A stretch of DNA of 64,000 nt, taken from assembly GCA_964448395.1 (NCBI GenBank), contig CAYUWM010000001.1, positions 22,079 to 86,078 on the forward strand. The letters run 5' to 3'. Positions 33,280 through 41,804 of the stretch are shown piece after piece (position 1 is the first letter of the stretch; each line of letters starts with the position of its first letter). A program made the translations under genes and the position numbers. Under the pieces are notes generated by a model. It searched no databases, had not been told where the DNA came from, and saw only the letters and a program-made list of their open reading frames with translations. This DNA comes from CAYUWM01 sp964448395. Its GTDB lineage: Bacteria > Chloroflexota > Dehalococcoidia > E44-bin15.

Positions 33280-34479
33280 CTGTTTAAATTTGCGATATCC
33301 AGTGCCTTCAGGAGGAAGGGGATCGCTATATTTGCGATCTTCGGCACTTCCTTGGGTATAGCGCTAATGACCGTTTTACTGAGCATCTCCGCAGGCATGG
33401 ATGACATGATGAACACTATGATGACCGAGCTGGCAGGAGGGATTGGGATCTACCCTGCCGATAACCCCATGGCCTTCCTTACCGGTGGGGGTACACCATT
33501 CTCGGCCTCATATACATCCGATATCGAAGAAATTGACCACGTGGAGAGCGTTACCCCGATGGTCCTGTGGTTCATACCCACGCCTAGGGAGGGTGACCAG
33601 TTCGGCGCCGACTTCGGCGACCCCATGGGCGTCACTATAAGGGGGGTAGACTTTACGCAGGATGCCGAGCTGGACGGCCCCAGTGTTCACCTGACCGAGG
33701 GCAGCGCTCCAAAACCGGGTGAAAACCAGGTGATACTGGGAAACACGCTTGCCGCGTTTGCTCTTGCTGAGGGTGAGGAATTTGCCGACATCGGGGGAGA
33801 GTTCACTCTACTATCGGCAGAAAATCAACCGGTCACCTTCACCGTAGTGGGAATGTTTGAGACGGGAAGCAGCAGTATCGACTTTTACCCCTACACCGAT
33901 ATAGAGAGTGCAAGAGAGCTAGTCGGCATTGCCGGCGATGAGGTTAATTTTATTCACGTTGAAGTTGACACTACGGAGAACGTGGAGACGGTGAATGACG
34001 CTCTAATTGACCTGTTCGAGCGAGAGGGGGTTCCGGTACAGACAATGATCGCCACCGAACTTCTGGGATCCTTCAACGAGATGATGAGCACCATGAGCGG
34101 CTTCCTGTGGATCGTTTCGCTGGTGGCGGCGGTAGCCGGCGGCATCTCGATATTCATCGTCATGCTTATTTCAGTGATCGAACGTACCAAAGAGTTCGGC
34201 ATACTGAAGGCTGCCGGCTGGTCCAATAACAATATCATCGGTTCGGTCATCGTGCAGTCTCTGGCGGTTGCTCTTCTGGGGGCGGCTGCAGGCCTGGGCT
34301 TCGGGTATTTAACGGGCCTCGGCATCGATCAATATCTAAATGTCAGCATAACCCTTATCACCTGGCAACTGGTACTTACAATAATAGGATTCGGGGTGCT
34401 GATGGGGGTAGTGGGAGGCCTTTACCCGGCACTCAGGGCGGCGCAGGTAAGCCCCATAGAGAGCATGAGGGCCGTATAG
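33280..34479 (+). CDS. MacB/FtsX-type ABC transporter permease
   Basis: The 399-residue permease has one N-terminal transmembrane helix, a MacB-like extracytoplasmic domain (about residues 50-255) and three C-terminal helices. It carries ERTKEFGILKAAG and GGLYPALRAAQVSPIESMRAV, hallmarks of FtsX/LolE-type proteins. The first in-frame ATG or TTG would delete the first membrane helix. Translation instead fits a CTG at 33280 (MFKFAISSAFRRKG), 6 nt after GAGGAG (33268-33273). The family exports or extracts lipids, peptides or lipoproteins using mechanical coupling rather than classical channels. It lies between rplC and rplD, which is unusual; substrate unknown. Confidence 0.88.
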   Translation: MFKFAISSAFRRKGIAIFAIFGTSLGIALMTVLLSISAGMDDMMNTMMTELAGGIGIYPADNPMAFLTGGGTPFSASYTSDIEEIDHVESVTPMVLWFIPTPREGDQFGADFGDPMGVTIRGVDFTQDAELDGPSVHLTEGSAPKPGENQVILGNTLAAFALAEGEEFADIGGEFTLLSAENQPVTFTVVGMFETGSSSIDFYPYTDIESARELVGIAGDEVNFIHVEVDTTENVETVNDALIDLFEREGVPVQTMIATELLGSFNEMMSTMSGFLWIVSLVAAVAGGISIFIVMLISVIERTKEFGILKAAGWSNNNIIGSVIVQSLAVALLGAAAGLGFGYLTGLGIDQYLNVSITLITWQLVLTIIGFGVLMGVVGGLYPALRAAQVSPIESMRAV

Positions 34480-34488
34480 GTGGCTGTT

Positions 34489-35238
34489 ATGGAAGAACGC
34501 AGGACAAAGGCTGAACGTGGTGTAACAATATCCGATGCCAACTTCTGGCGCGATAACATCCTTGTCGTTCAAGATCTAACCAAGATATACGGCAAAGGCC
34601 CTACGGAAGTAGAAGCCCTCAAGAAGATAAACTTGAATGTGAAAAGAGGGGAGTTCATCGCCATACTGGGACCATCGGGGAGCGGCAAGACCACCTTCCT
34701 CAACATGCTGGGGGCTTTGGACCGGCCCACCAGCGGCCGCGTGGTTATCGATCGCATAGAGTCGAGCAGGGTTCCCGAGCGGCTGCTGTACCGGATACGG
34801 CGCGCCAAGCTCGGTTTTATCTTCCAGACCTATTACCTGGTACCGACGCTGAATGCGTTACAGAATGTGCTCACCCCCGTATTGCCGGTAATAAATGGAC
34901 GGCGGTATCATGGACGTGCCACCCGGTTGCTTCAGGTTGTAGGGCTCAAGAACCGTATGCATCATAAGCCGGGTGAACTCTCCGGCGGTGAGCAGCAGAG
35001 GGTAGCAATCGCCCGCGCCCTGATACTCAATCCAAAAGTGATCCTTGCCGATGAGCCTACCGGCAATCTGGATACCAGGACCAGTATGGAGATCATGGAA
35101 TTGCTAAATCGCCTAAACGTGAGGGGTGGAAAAACGTTGATTGTAGTTACTCATGACCGGCGCCTCGCCGAGAGTGCTGACAGGATACTGTACCTGATCG
35201 ACGGGCAGTTGTTCGACGTCGCACCGGAGGGATTCTAA
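34489..35238 (+). CDS. ABC transporter ATP-binding protein, MacB/LolD type
   Basis: The ATPase of about 249 residues has Walker A GPSGSGKTT, Q-loop FIFQTYYLVP, signature LSGGEQQRVAIARAL, Walker B VILADEPTGNLD and the switch His in VVTHD. The LolD/MacB/FtsE subgroup is indicated by PTGNLD and by the partner permease. The start is the ATG at 34489 with AGGTGG; a GTG at 34480 abuts the permease stop. rplD starts on the next base after its stop (35239), so it is cotranscribed with ribosomal genes. Confidence 0.93.
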   Translation: MEERRTKAERGVTISDANFWRDNILVVQDLTKIYGKGPTEVEALKKINLNVKRGEFIAILGPSGSGKTTFLNMLGALDRPTSGRVVIDRIESSRVPERLLYRIRRAKLGFIFQTYYLVPTLNALQNVLTPVLPVINGRRYHGRATRLLQVVGLKNRMHHKPGELSGGEQQRVAIARALILNPKVILADEPTGNLDTRTSMEIMELLNRLNVRGGKTLIVVTHDRRLAESADRILYLIDGQLFDVAPEGF

Positions 35239-35895
35239 ATGCCACAGTTTGCGGTTCATAATGTTCAGGGAGAGGTCGTCGGCAACGTGAAGCTGCGTGA
35301 CGACATATTTGCGGTGCCGATGAATCACGCCGTGGTTCACCAGGCTCTGGTGAGGCAACTGGCAAACGCCCGCCAGGGGACCGCCAGCAGCAAGACGCGC
35401 GGGCAGGTCTCAGGAGGGGGAGCCAAACCTTTCCGACAGAAGGGAACGGGGAGGGCGAGACGGGGAAGCTCTCGATCACCGCTGCTTAAAGGTGGCGGCG
35501 TAATATTCGGGCCCCAGCCTCGGGATCACCGACAGGATATGCCGAAGAAGATGCGCCGCCTCGCCCTGAGGTGTGTTCTATCAGCGAAGGCAGCAGAGAA
35601 CGAGATGATCGTGGTGGATAAGCTGAAAATGAAGGGGCCGAAGACAAGCGAGATGGCCCAAATACTGGAGGCGCTGGGGGTAGACACTTCGGTAATCATC
35701 GTAACCGCCGAGCCGGATATCAATATATACAAGTCGGCACGCAACATAAGCCAGACGAAAACACTGCCGGCAAGCATGCTCAATATCGGTGATCTGCTAT
35801 CCCACCGGAAAATCATCCTTGCCAAGAAGGCGATACGGGCGGTTGAAGAGATTGCAGCAGCGGAACCGAAGAATGCGGTGAAATCAGCTACTTAG
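35239..35895 (+). CDS. rplD: 50S ribosomal protein L4
   Basis: The 218-residue L4 has the long extended loop that lines the exit tunnel: KTRGQVSGGGAKPFRQKGTGRARRGS. In E. coli L4 autoregulates the S10 operon, but no matching leader is evident. It is separated from its usual neighbour rplC by the two-gene ABC transporter. Start ATG with GGAGGG inside the upstream gene. Confidence 0.96.
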   Translation: MPQFAVHNVQGEVVGNVKLRDDIFAVPMNHAVVHQALVRQLANARQGTASSKTRGQVSGGGAKPFRQKGTGRARRGSSRSPLLKGGGVIFGPQPRDHRQDMPKKMRRLALRCVLSAKAAENEMIVVDKLKMKGPKTSEMAQILEALGVDTSVIIVTAEPDINIYKSARNISQTKTLPASMLNIGDLLSHRKIILAKKAIRAVEEIAAAEPKNAVKSAT

Positions 35896-35917
35896 ACATG
35901 CGGAGAGCATAACGAAA

Positions 35918-36202
35918 ATGCAGACAATGGAAGTGCTACAGCGCCCGATAATCACAGAGAAGAGCACCGCTCTCCAGGAACGGGGTAAGTACATCTTTGA
36001 AGTAGCGGGGAACGCCAACAAACATCAGGTAAGGCAAGCTGTAGAGCAGACCTTCAAAGTAGAGGTAATAAAAGTAAACATGATCACAGTCCATCCCAAG
36101 TGGCGTGGACCGGGCAGGAGACGTGGCCTGACCTCAGCCTCAAAAAAGGCGGTGGTAACGCTCAAGCCGGGCCAGAAGATAGAATTCTTTGAGGGGATCT
36201 AA
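35918..36202 (+). CDS. rplW: 50S ribosomal protein L23
   Basis: The 94-residue protein at the tunnel exit binds signal recognition particle and trigger factor. Conserved LQRPIITEKSTAL, YIFEVAGNANKHQVRQAVEQ and the basic GPGRRRGLTSASKKA loop identify it. rplB follows after 83 nt, the longest gap within the S10 part; no promoter could be argued there. Confidence 0.96.
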   Translation: MQTMEVLQRPIITEKSTALQERGKYIFEVAGNANKHQVRQAVEQTFKVEVIKVNMITVHPKWRGPGRRRGLTSASKKAVVTLKPGQKIEFFEGI

Positions 36203-36285
36203 AAAAGGGTTGATATTCTGTATTATGATTGACGATGAAAATGAAGGCATTTCAAATACATACCGTGAAGGGGAAGGTTTAGCAG

Positions 36286-37119
36286 ATGCCGCTTAAGGTG
36301 TATAAACCCACATCACCGGGGCGCAGGGGGATGACCGGCGCCACCTTTGATGAGATAACCAAGACGAAGCCGGAGAGGTCGCTGCTGAGGCCCCTTAAGA
36401 ATAAGGCGGGGAGAAATAACCAGGGGCGGATGACTGTTCGTCATCGCGGTGGTGGTGCTAAACGGTTATATCGCGTCATCGATTTCAAGCGCGACAAGCA
36501 GGATGTTCCCGGTGAGGTGATTGCCATAGAGTACGATCCGAACCGTTCGGCGCGTCTGGCGCTGTTACAGTACGCGGATGGAGAAAAACGCTACATCCTG
36601 GCGCCCGTCGGACTCAAGGTGGGCGCTAGCATCAATTCGGGCGATGGTGCCGAGATAAAACCGGGGAACACCTTGCAATTGAGGTCGATACCCACTGGCA
36701 CTTCAATTCACAATATCGAGCTCCACCGAGGCAAGGGAGGGCAGCTGGCCAGGGGGGCAGGTGCTTCGGCACAGCTTATGGCAAAGGAAGGCAATTATGC
36801 CCTGGTGAGGATGCCTTCCAGCGAGATAAGGAAGATTCACCTCGAGTGCCAGGCCACAATCGGCCAGGTGGGAAATGTTGATCATCAGCACATCAAGCTG
36901 GGCAAGGCGGGGAGGAAGAGGCATCTCAGGATTCGACCTTCGGTGCGTGGATCGGCGATGACACCAAGGGATCATCCGCATGGAGGCGGCGAGGGCAAGT
37001 CTCCCATAGGGTTGCCCGGCCCCAAGACCCCGTGGGGCAAGCCGGCACTGGGATACATCACACGGAAAAATAAACGCACCGATAGCATGATAGTCAGGCG
37101 CAGGAAGTCAGGAAGATGA
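36286..37119 (+). CDS. rplB: 50S ribosomal protein L2
   Basis: The 277-residue L2 is essential for subunit association and peptidyl transfer. It begins PLKVYKPTSPGRRGMT and contains the invariant MTPRDHPHGGGEG with the key His, plus GRNNQGRMTVRHRGGG-like segments. Length and sequence are canonical. Confidence 0.97.
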   Translation: MPLKVYKPTSPGRRGMTGATFDEITKTKPERSLLRPLKNKAGRNNQGRMTVRHRGGGAKRLYRVIDFKRDKQDVPGEVIAIEYDPNRSARLALLQYADGEKRYILAPVGLKVGASINSGDGAEIKPGNTLQLRSIPTGTSIHNIELHRGKGGQLARGAGASAQLMAKEGNYALVRMPSSEIRKIHLECQATIGQVGNVDHQHIKLGKAGRKRHLRIRPSVRGSAMTPRDHPHGGGEGKSPIGLPGPKTPWGKPALGYITRKNKRTDSMIVRRRKSGR

Positions 37120-37131
37120 AGAGGTTAGACC

Positions 37132-37431
37132 ATGTCCAGATCTGCTAAGAAGGGGCCGTTTGTGGATCCCAAACTATTGCAAAAGGTGACAAGCCTGAAC
37201 CAGTCAGGGGAGAAGGCGGTTATAAAAACATGGTCACGCGCATCAACCATAGTACCTGAAATGATCGGGCATACCATAGGTGTCCACGACGGCAGAAGGC
37301 ATGTGCCCATTTTCCTCACCGAAAACATGGTCGGGCACAAGCTGGGCGAATTCGCTTTCACCAGGACATTTAGAGGCCATTCCGCCAAGTCGGAAAGGGT
37401 AGCAACGATCAAGAAAAAGATGAAGAAGTAG
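37132..37431 (+). CDS. rpsS: 30S ribosomal protein S19
   Basis: The 99-residue 30S-head protein has MSRSAKKGPFVDPKLL, TIVPEMIGHTIGVHDGR and GHKLGEFAFTRTFRGH. All are typical of S19, which forms a complex with S13 at the intersubunit bridge. Its C-terminus ends in basic KKKMKK. Confidence 0.97.
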   Translation: MSRSAKKGPFVDPKLLQKVTSLNQSGEKAVIKTWSRASTIVPEMIGHTIGVHDGRRHVPIFLTENMVGHKLGEFAFTRTFRGHSAKSERVATIKKKMKK

Positions 37432-37436
37432 CAATT

Positions 37437-37772
37437 ATGGAAGTAAAAGCCACCGCCAAGTATATCAGGACAACGCCGCGTAAGCTGAGGCCTTTCGCGG
37501 ACCTGGTACGTGGCAAAAAAGTCGATGATGCACTGGCAGTGCTCAGGTTTATGCCTTCGCCATCAGCACGCACGGTAGCAAAGGTGGTGAAGTCGGCTGC
37601 CGCCAATGCGGAAAACACCTATGAGATGACACCCGATGACCTGGTTATTACTGAAATATTCGTTGATGCAAGCAGAACCTTGAAACGTTTTCGTGCCGGG
37701 CCGAGGGGTCGTGTGAAACCGATATTGAAACGATCCAGCCATATCACCGTAGTGGTCAAGGAGGAGGAATAA
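37437..37772 (+). CDS. rplV: 50S ribosomal protein L22
   Basis: The 111-residue L22 (VKATAKYIRTTPRKLRPFADLVRGK and GPRGRVKPILKRSSHITVVV) extends a beta hairpin into the nascent-chain tunnel, where macrolide-resistance changes map in other bacteria. rpsC starts on the next base. Confidence 0.97.
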   Translation: MEVKATAKYIRTTPRKLRPFADLVRGKKVDDALAVLRFMPSPSARTVAKVVKSAAANAENTYEMTPDDLVITEIFVDASRTLKRFRAGPRGRVKPILKRSSHITVVVKEEE

Positions 37773-38966
37773 TTGGGGCATAAAGTTCATCCGATTGGTT
37801 TCAGGCTGGGTTTTGTTAAGGATTGGCAGGCGAAGTGGTATGCCGATAAGGCCTATACCGTTCTTATCCAAGAAGACCTGAGAATCAGAAAGGCTATAGA
37901 GTATAAATATGGCTTTGATGATATATCACGGGTCGAAATCGAGCGCTCGGCTAATCAGGTGACGGTAGCGGTCTATACAGCCCGTCCAGGAATAGTAATC
38001 GGCAGGGGCGGTCAGCGGGTTGACGAGATGAGGCAAGTGCTGGAGAAGACAGCTGGAAAGCGGGTGCGCCTGAATATCCTCGAGGTTGCTCAACCAGAAC
38101 TGGACGCTTACCTTGTTGCTAGGAGCATCGCTCAGCAGATGGAGCGGAGAATATCACACCGGCGCGCTATGAAGCAGGCAATCTCCCGGGCGATGGAGAG
38201 GGGGGCACAGGGGATCAAGATCACCTGCGCCGGCCGGCTTTCCGGATCGGAATATGCAAGGAGGGAGACACTGCATCAAGGAAGGGTGCCGCTTCATACC
38301 CTGCGAGCAGATATCGATTACGCGCAGGCGGAGGCACATACTACGTTGGGGCGAACCGGGGTGAAGGTCTGGATTTACAAAGGCGATGTTATCTCTGAGG
38401 CAGAAAAGATGTTCATGGAGAGGTCACTGCTGACCCCCGTTGAGGAAGTGGCACCTGCCGAGATTGAACCTGATGTAACAGAGGTTGCCACACTCAAGGA
38501 CAGTGCGGGTGATGCCGAGGCGGAGGTAAAGGAGACGGCGGAGGTAGTGAACCTTGAGAAAACAGCAGAGGAACGAGGAGCGGCAGAGGAGGAAAATAAA
38601 GCAACGGCAGAGGTAGAAACCGAGGGCGAGGCGAAGGCAGAGACTGTGATCGCGGATGAGCCCAAGGCTAAAGTTAAGGCGAAAGCCAAGATAAAGAAAG
38701 AAGCTGCCACAACGGAGGAGCCGAAAGCTAAAGCCAGGTCTAAGGCAAAAGAAGGGGACAAGGCCGCGGCCAAGACGGCGGAGAAGACCGGAGCCCGATC
38801 TAAGACCAAGGCCAAGAAGGAAATCGAGCCGGCAGATAAGCCTGCAACCAAAACCAAGAGCAAGGCTGAGAAAAAGACCGACACCGGGATATCAGGTGAT
38901 TCCGAGACGAAATCCAAGAAAAAGGCGAAGCCCAAAGAGCCGGCAGAACCACAAAATGCTGATTAA
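37773..38966 (+). CDS. rpsC: 30S ribosomal protein S3 with long C-terminal extension
   Basis: Residues 1-208 are canonical S3: GHKVHPIGFRLG, KH-domain motif VIGRGG (75-80), RISHRRAMKQ and TTLGRTGVKVWIYKGDV. A tail of about 190 residues follows, nearly doubling the usual size. It is first acidic (PVEEVAPAEIEPDVTEV, EVKETAEVVN) and then dominated by Lys/Ala with Glu (KAKVKAKAKIKKEAA, KKKAKPKEPAEP). No frameshift is evident; codons stay in frame to TAA. S3 sits at the mRNA entry tunnel, so the tail would project from the solvent side of the 30S head. TTG start at 37773. Confidence 0.95.
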   Translation: MGHKVHPIGFRLGFVKDWQAKWYADKAYTVLIQEDLRIRKAIEYKYGFDDISRVEIERSANQVTVAVYTARPGIVIGRGGQRVDEMRQVLEKTAGKRVRLNILEVAQPELDAYLVARSIAQQMERRISHRRAMKQAISRAMERGAQGIKITCAGRLSGSEYARRETLHQGRVPLHTLRADIDYAQAEAHTTLGRTGVKVWIYKGDVISEAEKMFMERSLLTPVEEVAPAEIEPDVTEVATLKDSAGDAEAEVKETAEVVNLEKTAEERGAAEEENKATAEVETEGEAKAETVIADEPKAKVKAKAKIKKEAATTEEPKAKARSKAKEGDKAAAKTAEKTGARSKTKAKKEIEPADKPATKTKSKAEKKTDTGISGDSETKSKKKAKPKEPAEPQNAD

Positions 38967-38976
38967 GGTATAAAAC

Positions 38977-39411
38977 ATGTTACAGCCAAAGAGGGTTAAA
39001 TATCGCAAACAACAGCGGGGACGCCGCCGGGGAGTAGCTCAGGCGGGCAATGCCATTAACTTTGGTGAATACGGGCTTCAGGCTCAGGGAGCCTGCTGGC
39101 TTACTGCGAGACAGATCGAAGCTGCAAGAAGGGCTATTATCCGCCACGTCAGGCGGGGGGGCAAGGTCTGGATACGGGTATTCCCCGACAAACCGGTAAG
39201 CGCTAAACCGGCTGAGACCCGTATGGGCAGTGGGAAGGGTGCAGTGGACCACTGGGTCTGCGTTACCAAGCCGGGCAGAATACTGTTCGAGATCGCTGGG
39301 GTTAAGGAAGAGGCAGCCCGGGAGGCGATGCGTTTAGCTTCCCATAAGCTGCCCATCCCGACCAGGTTCGTGATCCGGGATGCCGAAACCGCGCACAGGG
39401 AGGGAGCGTAG
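38977..39411 (+). CDS. rplP: 50S ribosomal protein L16
   Basis: The 144-residue L16 (MLQPKRVKYRKQQRGRRRG, EAARRAIIRHVRRGGKVWIRVFPDKP, ETRMGSGKGAVDHWVC) helps position A-site tRNA. It ends 1 nt before the TTG start of rpmC. Confidence 0.97.
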   Translation: MLQPKRVKYRKQQRGRRRGVAQAGNAINFGEYGLQAQGACWLTARQIEAARRAIIRHVRRGGKVWIRVFPDKPVSAKPAETRMGSGKGAVDHWVCVTKPGRILFEIAGVKEEAAREAMRLASHKLPIPTRFVIRDAETAHREGA

Positions 39412-39412
39412 T

Positions 39413-39604
39413 TTGAAAGCGCAAGAATTGCGCACTTTCAGCCAGGAGGAATTGAAGGGGCAGTTGAACGACTCTTACAGAGAATTGCTCAATTTGAGGT
39501 TCCGCCTTGCAACCAAGCAGCTGGTGAATTACCATGAGATACGCAACGTAAAGAAACGAATTGCCAGGATTAAGACTGTCATCCGGGAGAGAGCTCAAGA
39601 GTGA
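39413..39604 (+). CDS. rpmC: 50S ribosomal protein L29
   Basis: The 63-residue helical-hairpin protein near the tunnel exit has LRTFSQEELKGQLNDSYREL, NLRFRLATKQL and VKKRIARIKTVIRER. The TTG at 39413, with AGGGAG upstream, fits the family N-terminus. An ATG at 39380 would run 11 codons back into rplP. Confidence 0.95.
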   Translation: MKAQELRTFSQEELKGQLNDSYRELLNLRFRLATKQLVNYHEIRNVKKRIARIKTVIRERAQE

Positions 39605-39617
39605 GGAGTGAAGTTCG

Positions 39618-39887
39618 TTGGTAGCTGATGCTGATAAGAAGCAGAAGATAAAGCAGGGGCGCGTGGTCAGCGACAAGATGGATAAAACTGTAGTCGTTGC
39701 AGTCCAGTATTACCGATCCCATCCGCTGTACCGGAAAAAGGTGAAACGGATCAGGCGGTTCAAGGCTCACGATGAGAGCAACTCCTGCCGGATGGGAGAT
39801 GTGGTGCGGATTGTAGAGACCCGACCCCTTTCCAGAGAGAAGCGGTGGAGGGTTGAAGAAATTGTGGCTAGAAGCGAGCTGGAATGA
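39618..39887 (+). CDS. rpsQ: 30S ribosomal protein S17
   Basis: The 89-residue OB-fold protein has GRVVSDKMDKTVVVAV, HPLYRKKVKRIRRFKAHDE and GDVVRIVETRPLSREKRW. TTG start at 39618. Its stop overlaps the rplN start (ATGA). Confidence 0.96.
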   Translation: MVADADKKQKIKQGRVVSDKMDKTVVVAVQYYRSHPLYRKKVKRIRRFKAHDESNSCRMGDVVRIVETRPLSREKRWRVEEIVARSELE

Positions 39888-40252
39888 TACAGCACATGAC
39901 CAGGGTCAAGGTGGCCGATAACACGGGTGCTAAAAGCATCATGTGTATCAACGTTCCCGGCGGAAGCCGCAAGCGGTATGCCAGCGTAGGGGATATCATA
40001 GTTGCTTCGGTAAAAGAGGCAACCCCGGGAGGTGCAGTCAAGAAAGGTGAGGTGGTCAGAGCGGTGGTAGTGCGCACCGCCAAATCTTATCGGCGCCCCG
40101 ACGGCTCATCGATCAGGTTCGATGAGAACGCCGCGGTGATACTGACCGACAAGAATAACCCCAAGGGAACACGCATATTTGGGCCCGTAGCCCATGAGCT
40201 GCGACAGAAGAATTTCATGAAGATCCTGTCTCTGGCTCCCGAGGTGTTATAG
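39884..40252 (+). CDS. rplN: 50S ribosomal protein L14
   Basis: The 122-residue L14 (MIQHMTRVKVADNTGAKS, KKGEVVRAVVVRTAK, NPKGTRIFGPVAHELR) lies at the subunit interface and is the binding site of silencing factor RsfS in other bacteria. Canonical length. Confidence 0.97.
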   Translation: MIQHMTRVKVADNTGAKSIMCINVPGGSRKRYASVGDIIVASVKEATPGGAVKKGEVVRAVVVRTAKSYRRPDGSSIRFDENAAVILTDKNNPKGTRIFGPVAHELRQKNFMKILSLAPEVL

Positions 40253-40254
40253 AC

Positions 40255-40566
40255 ATGAAATTGAGAAAAGGCGATACGGTCATCGTCCTCACTGGCAGAG
40301 ATAAGTGGCACAAGGGGAAAATACGCAAATCACTGCCGGAAAAGGGCTGCGTCATCGTCGAGGGAGCGAACAAGGTAAAGCGCCATACAAAACCCAGGGG
40401 ACAGGCGAAGCAGGCGGGTATAATCGAGCAGGAATCGGCCATGCCCGTATCGAACGTAATGCTTATTTGCAGTAAGTGCAATCACCCAACCCGTCCCAAG
40501 TCTGGTGAACTGAAGGACGGCACTAGAGCCAGGATATGCCGTAATTGCGGCGAGGTAATGGACTGA
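40255..40566 (+). CDS. rplX: 50S ribosomal protein L24
   Basis: The 103-residue L24 has a KOW motif (KLRKGDTVIVLTGRDKWHKGKI) and a C-terminal Cys4 zinc-ribbon-like group: ICSKCNHP and RICRNCGEVMD. Its stop overlaps the rplE ATG by 1 nt. Confidence 0.96.
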   Translation: MKLRKGDTVIVLTGRDKWHKGKIRKSLPEKGCVIVEGANKVKRHTKPRGQAKQAGIIEQESAMPVSNVMLICSKCNHPTRPKSGELKDGTRARICRNCGEVMD

Positions 40567-41108
40567 TGGAGCGACTCAAAGAAAAGTACATGAACGAGGC
40601 TGTTCCCGCCTTAATGCAGGAATACGGTTACAAGAGCGTTATGCAAGCGCCTCGTTTAACTAAAGTGGTGGTAAATGTCGGCCTGGGTGAAGCGACCCAG
40701 AATGCCCATGCGGTTGAGGCGGCGGTTAAGGATATCGCTGCCATCACGGGGCAGCAACCGGTGATTACCAAGGCTAAAAAACCGATCTCCGGTTTCAAGA
40801 TACGCAAGGGGATGCCGATAGGGGTAATGGTTACTCTGCGGGGGAGTCGAATGTATTATTTCCTCGATAAACTGATGAGTATTACCCTGCCGCGGATACG
40901 TGATTTTCAGGGGATGCCGTCAGAATCGTTCGATGGCAGTGGTAACTACACCATGGGGTTGAGAGAGCAGATCATATTCCCCGAGATCGATTATGAAAAG
41001 GTGGACAAGGTAAGGGGCTTAGAGATATCAATCGTCACTACCGCTCCTACCGATGCGGAGGGGAGAAGGCTATTAGAACTGCTGGGGATGCCCTTTGTCC
41101 ATCAGTGA
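40566..41108 (+). CDS. rplE: 50S ribosomal protein L5
   Basis: The 180-residue 5S rRNA-binding protein starts MERLKEKYMNEAVPALM at the ATG at 40566 (TGATG overlap with rplX). GQQPVITKAKKPISGFKIRKG and EQIIFPEIDYEKV are diagnostic. In-frame codons further upstream belong to the rplX region. Confidence 0.97.
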   Translation: MERLKEKYMNEAVPALMQEYGYKSVMQAPRLTKVVVNVGLGEATQNAHAVEAAVKDIAAITGQQPVITKAKKPISGFKIRKGMPIGVMVTLRGSRMYYFLDKLMSITLPRIRDFQGMPSESFDGSGNYTMGLREQIIFPEIDYEKVDKVRGLEISIVTTAPTDAEGRRLLELLGMPFVHQ

Positions 41109-41155
41109 TATTGGAGTAATGTATAAATACTAGCCGAGAGCGGGTATAGATAAAT

Positions 41156-41341
41156 ATGGCAAAAACATCGAAGATCGTAAAGTCAAAGAGGGAACCTAAA
41201 TACGAGGTGCAGAGGAGAAACCGCTGCAGCCTGTGCGGCAGGCCACGTGCCTTTATACGCCAATTTGGGCTCTGCCGCATCTGTTTCCGCAAGCTGGCCC
41301 TTGAGGGAAAGCTGCCGGGAGTGAGGAAATCGAGCTGGTAA
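41156..41341 (+). CDS. rpsZ: 30S ribosomal protein S14, zinc-binding type Z
   Basis: The 61-residue short S14 carries two CxxC pairs (CSLCG and CRICF) that bind zinc, typical of the C+ paralogue. The C-terminus RKLALEGKLPGVRKSSW is characteristic. No zinc-free copy is seen in the window. Confidence 0.97.
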   Translation: MAKTSKIVKSKREPKYEVQRRNRCSLCGRPRAFIRQFGLCRICFRKLALEGKLPGVRKSSW

Positions 41342-41395
41342 ATATGAGGTCGCTAGATGCCTTATGCTGGGTGATCTAATAGTGAGGGTAGGACG

Positions 41396-41791
41396 ATGAC
41401 AACAGACCCGGTCGCCGATATGCTAACCAGAATACGTAATGCAGTGCTTGCAAGGCATGATTTTACCCTTGTACCCGCTTCGAGCATCAAGCTGGCCATA
41501 GCCAAAATTCTCCGGGAAGAAGGGTTCATCCACGATTATGAGGTAGTAAAAGGCAAGCCTCAGCGAATGATCAAGATATACCTCAAATATTCCGAGGATA
41601 GCGGACCGGTAATAGCCGGGCTGAAGCGGGTTTCCAAGCCAGGTCTAAGGATTTACACCCAGCGCAAGGAAATTCCCCGAATTATGGGGGGGCTAGGCAT
41701 CGCCATTCTATCAACGCCTAAAGGAGTGCTGACTGGACAGGAGGCATGGCGACAGGGGGTCGGCGGCGAATTGCTATGCTATATATGGTGA
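41396..41791 (+). CDS. rpsH: 30S ribosomal protein S8
   Basis: The 131-residue protein (TDPVADMLTRIRNAVLARH at the N-terminus, GLRIYTQRKEIPRIMGGLG, VGGELLCYIW at the C-terminus) binds the 16S central domain. S8 autoregulates the spc operon in E. coli by binding upstream of rplE; no such site was examined in detail here. Confidence 0.97.
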   Translation: MTTDPVADMLTRIRNAVLARHDFTLVPASSIKLAIAKILREEGFIHDYEVVKGKPQRMIKIYLKYSEDSGPVIAGLKRVSKPGLRIYTQRKEIPRIMGGLGIAILSTPKGVLTGQEAWRQGVGGELLCYIW

Positions 41792-41804
41792 GAGAGGGAT
41801 TATA

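Noticed and set aside
33280..35238. Mobile-element insertion carrying the ABC genes
   Set aside because: No inverted or direct repeats, transposase or base-composition shift were visible at either junction.
36203..36285. Promoter or small gene between rplW and rplB
   Set aside because: The only short ORF there overlaps the rplB start and has no family features; TTGATA and TATTAT-like boxes are badly spaced.
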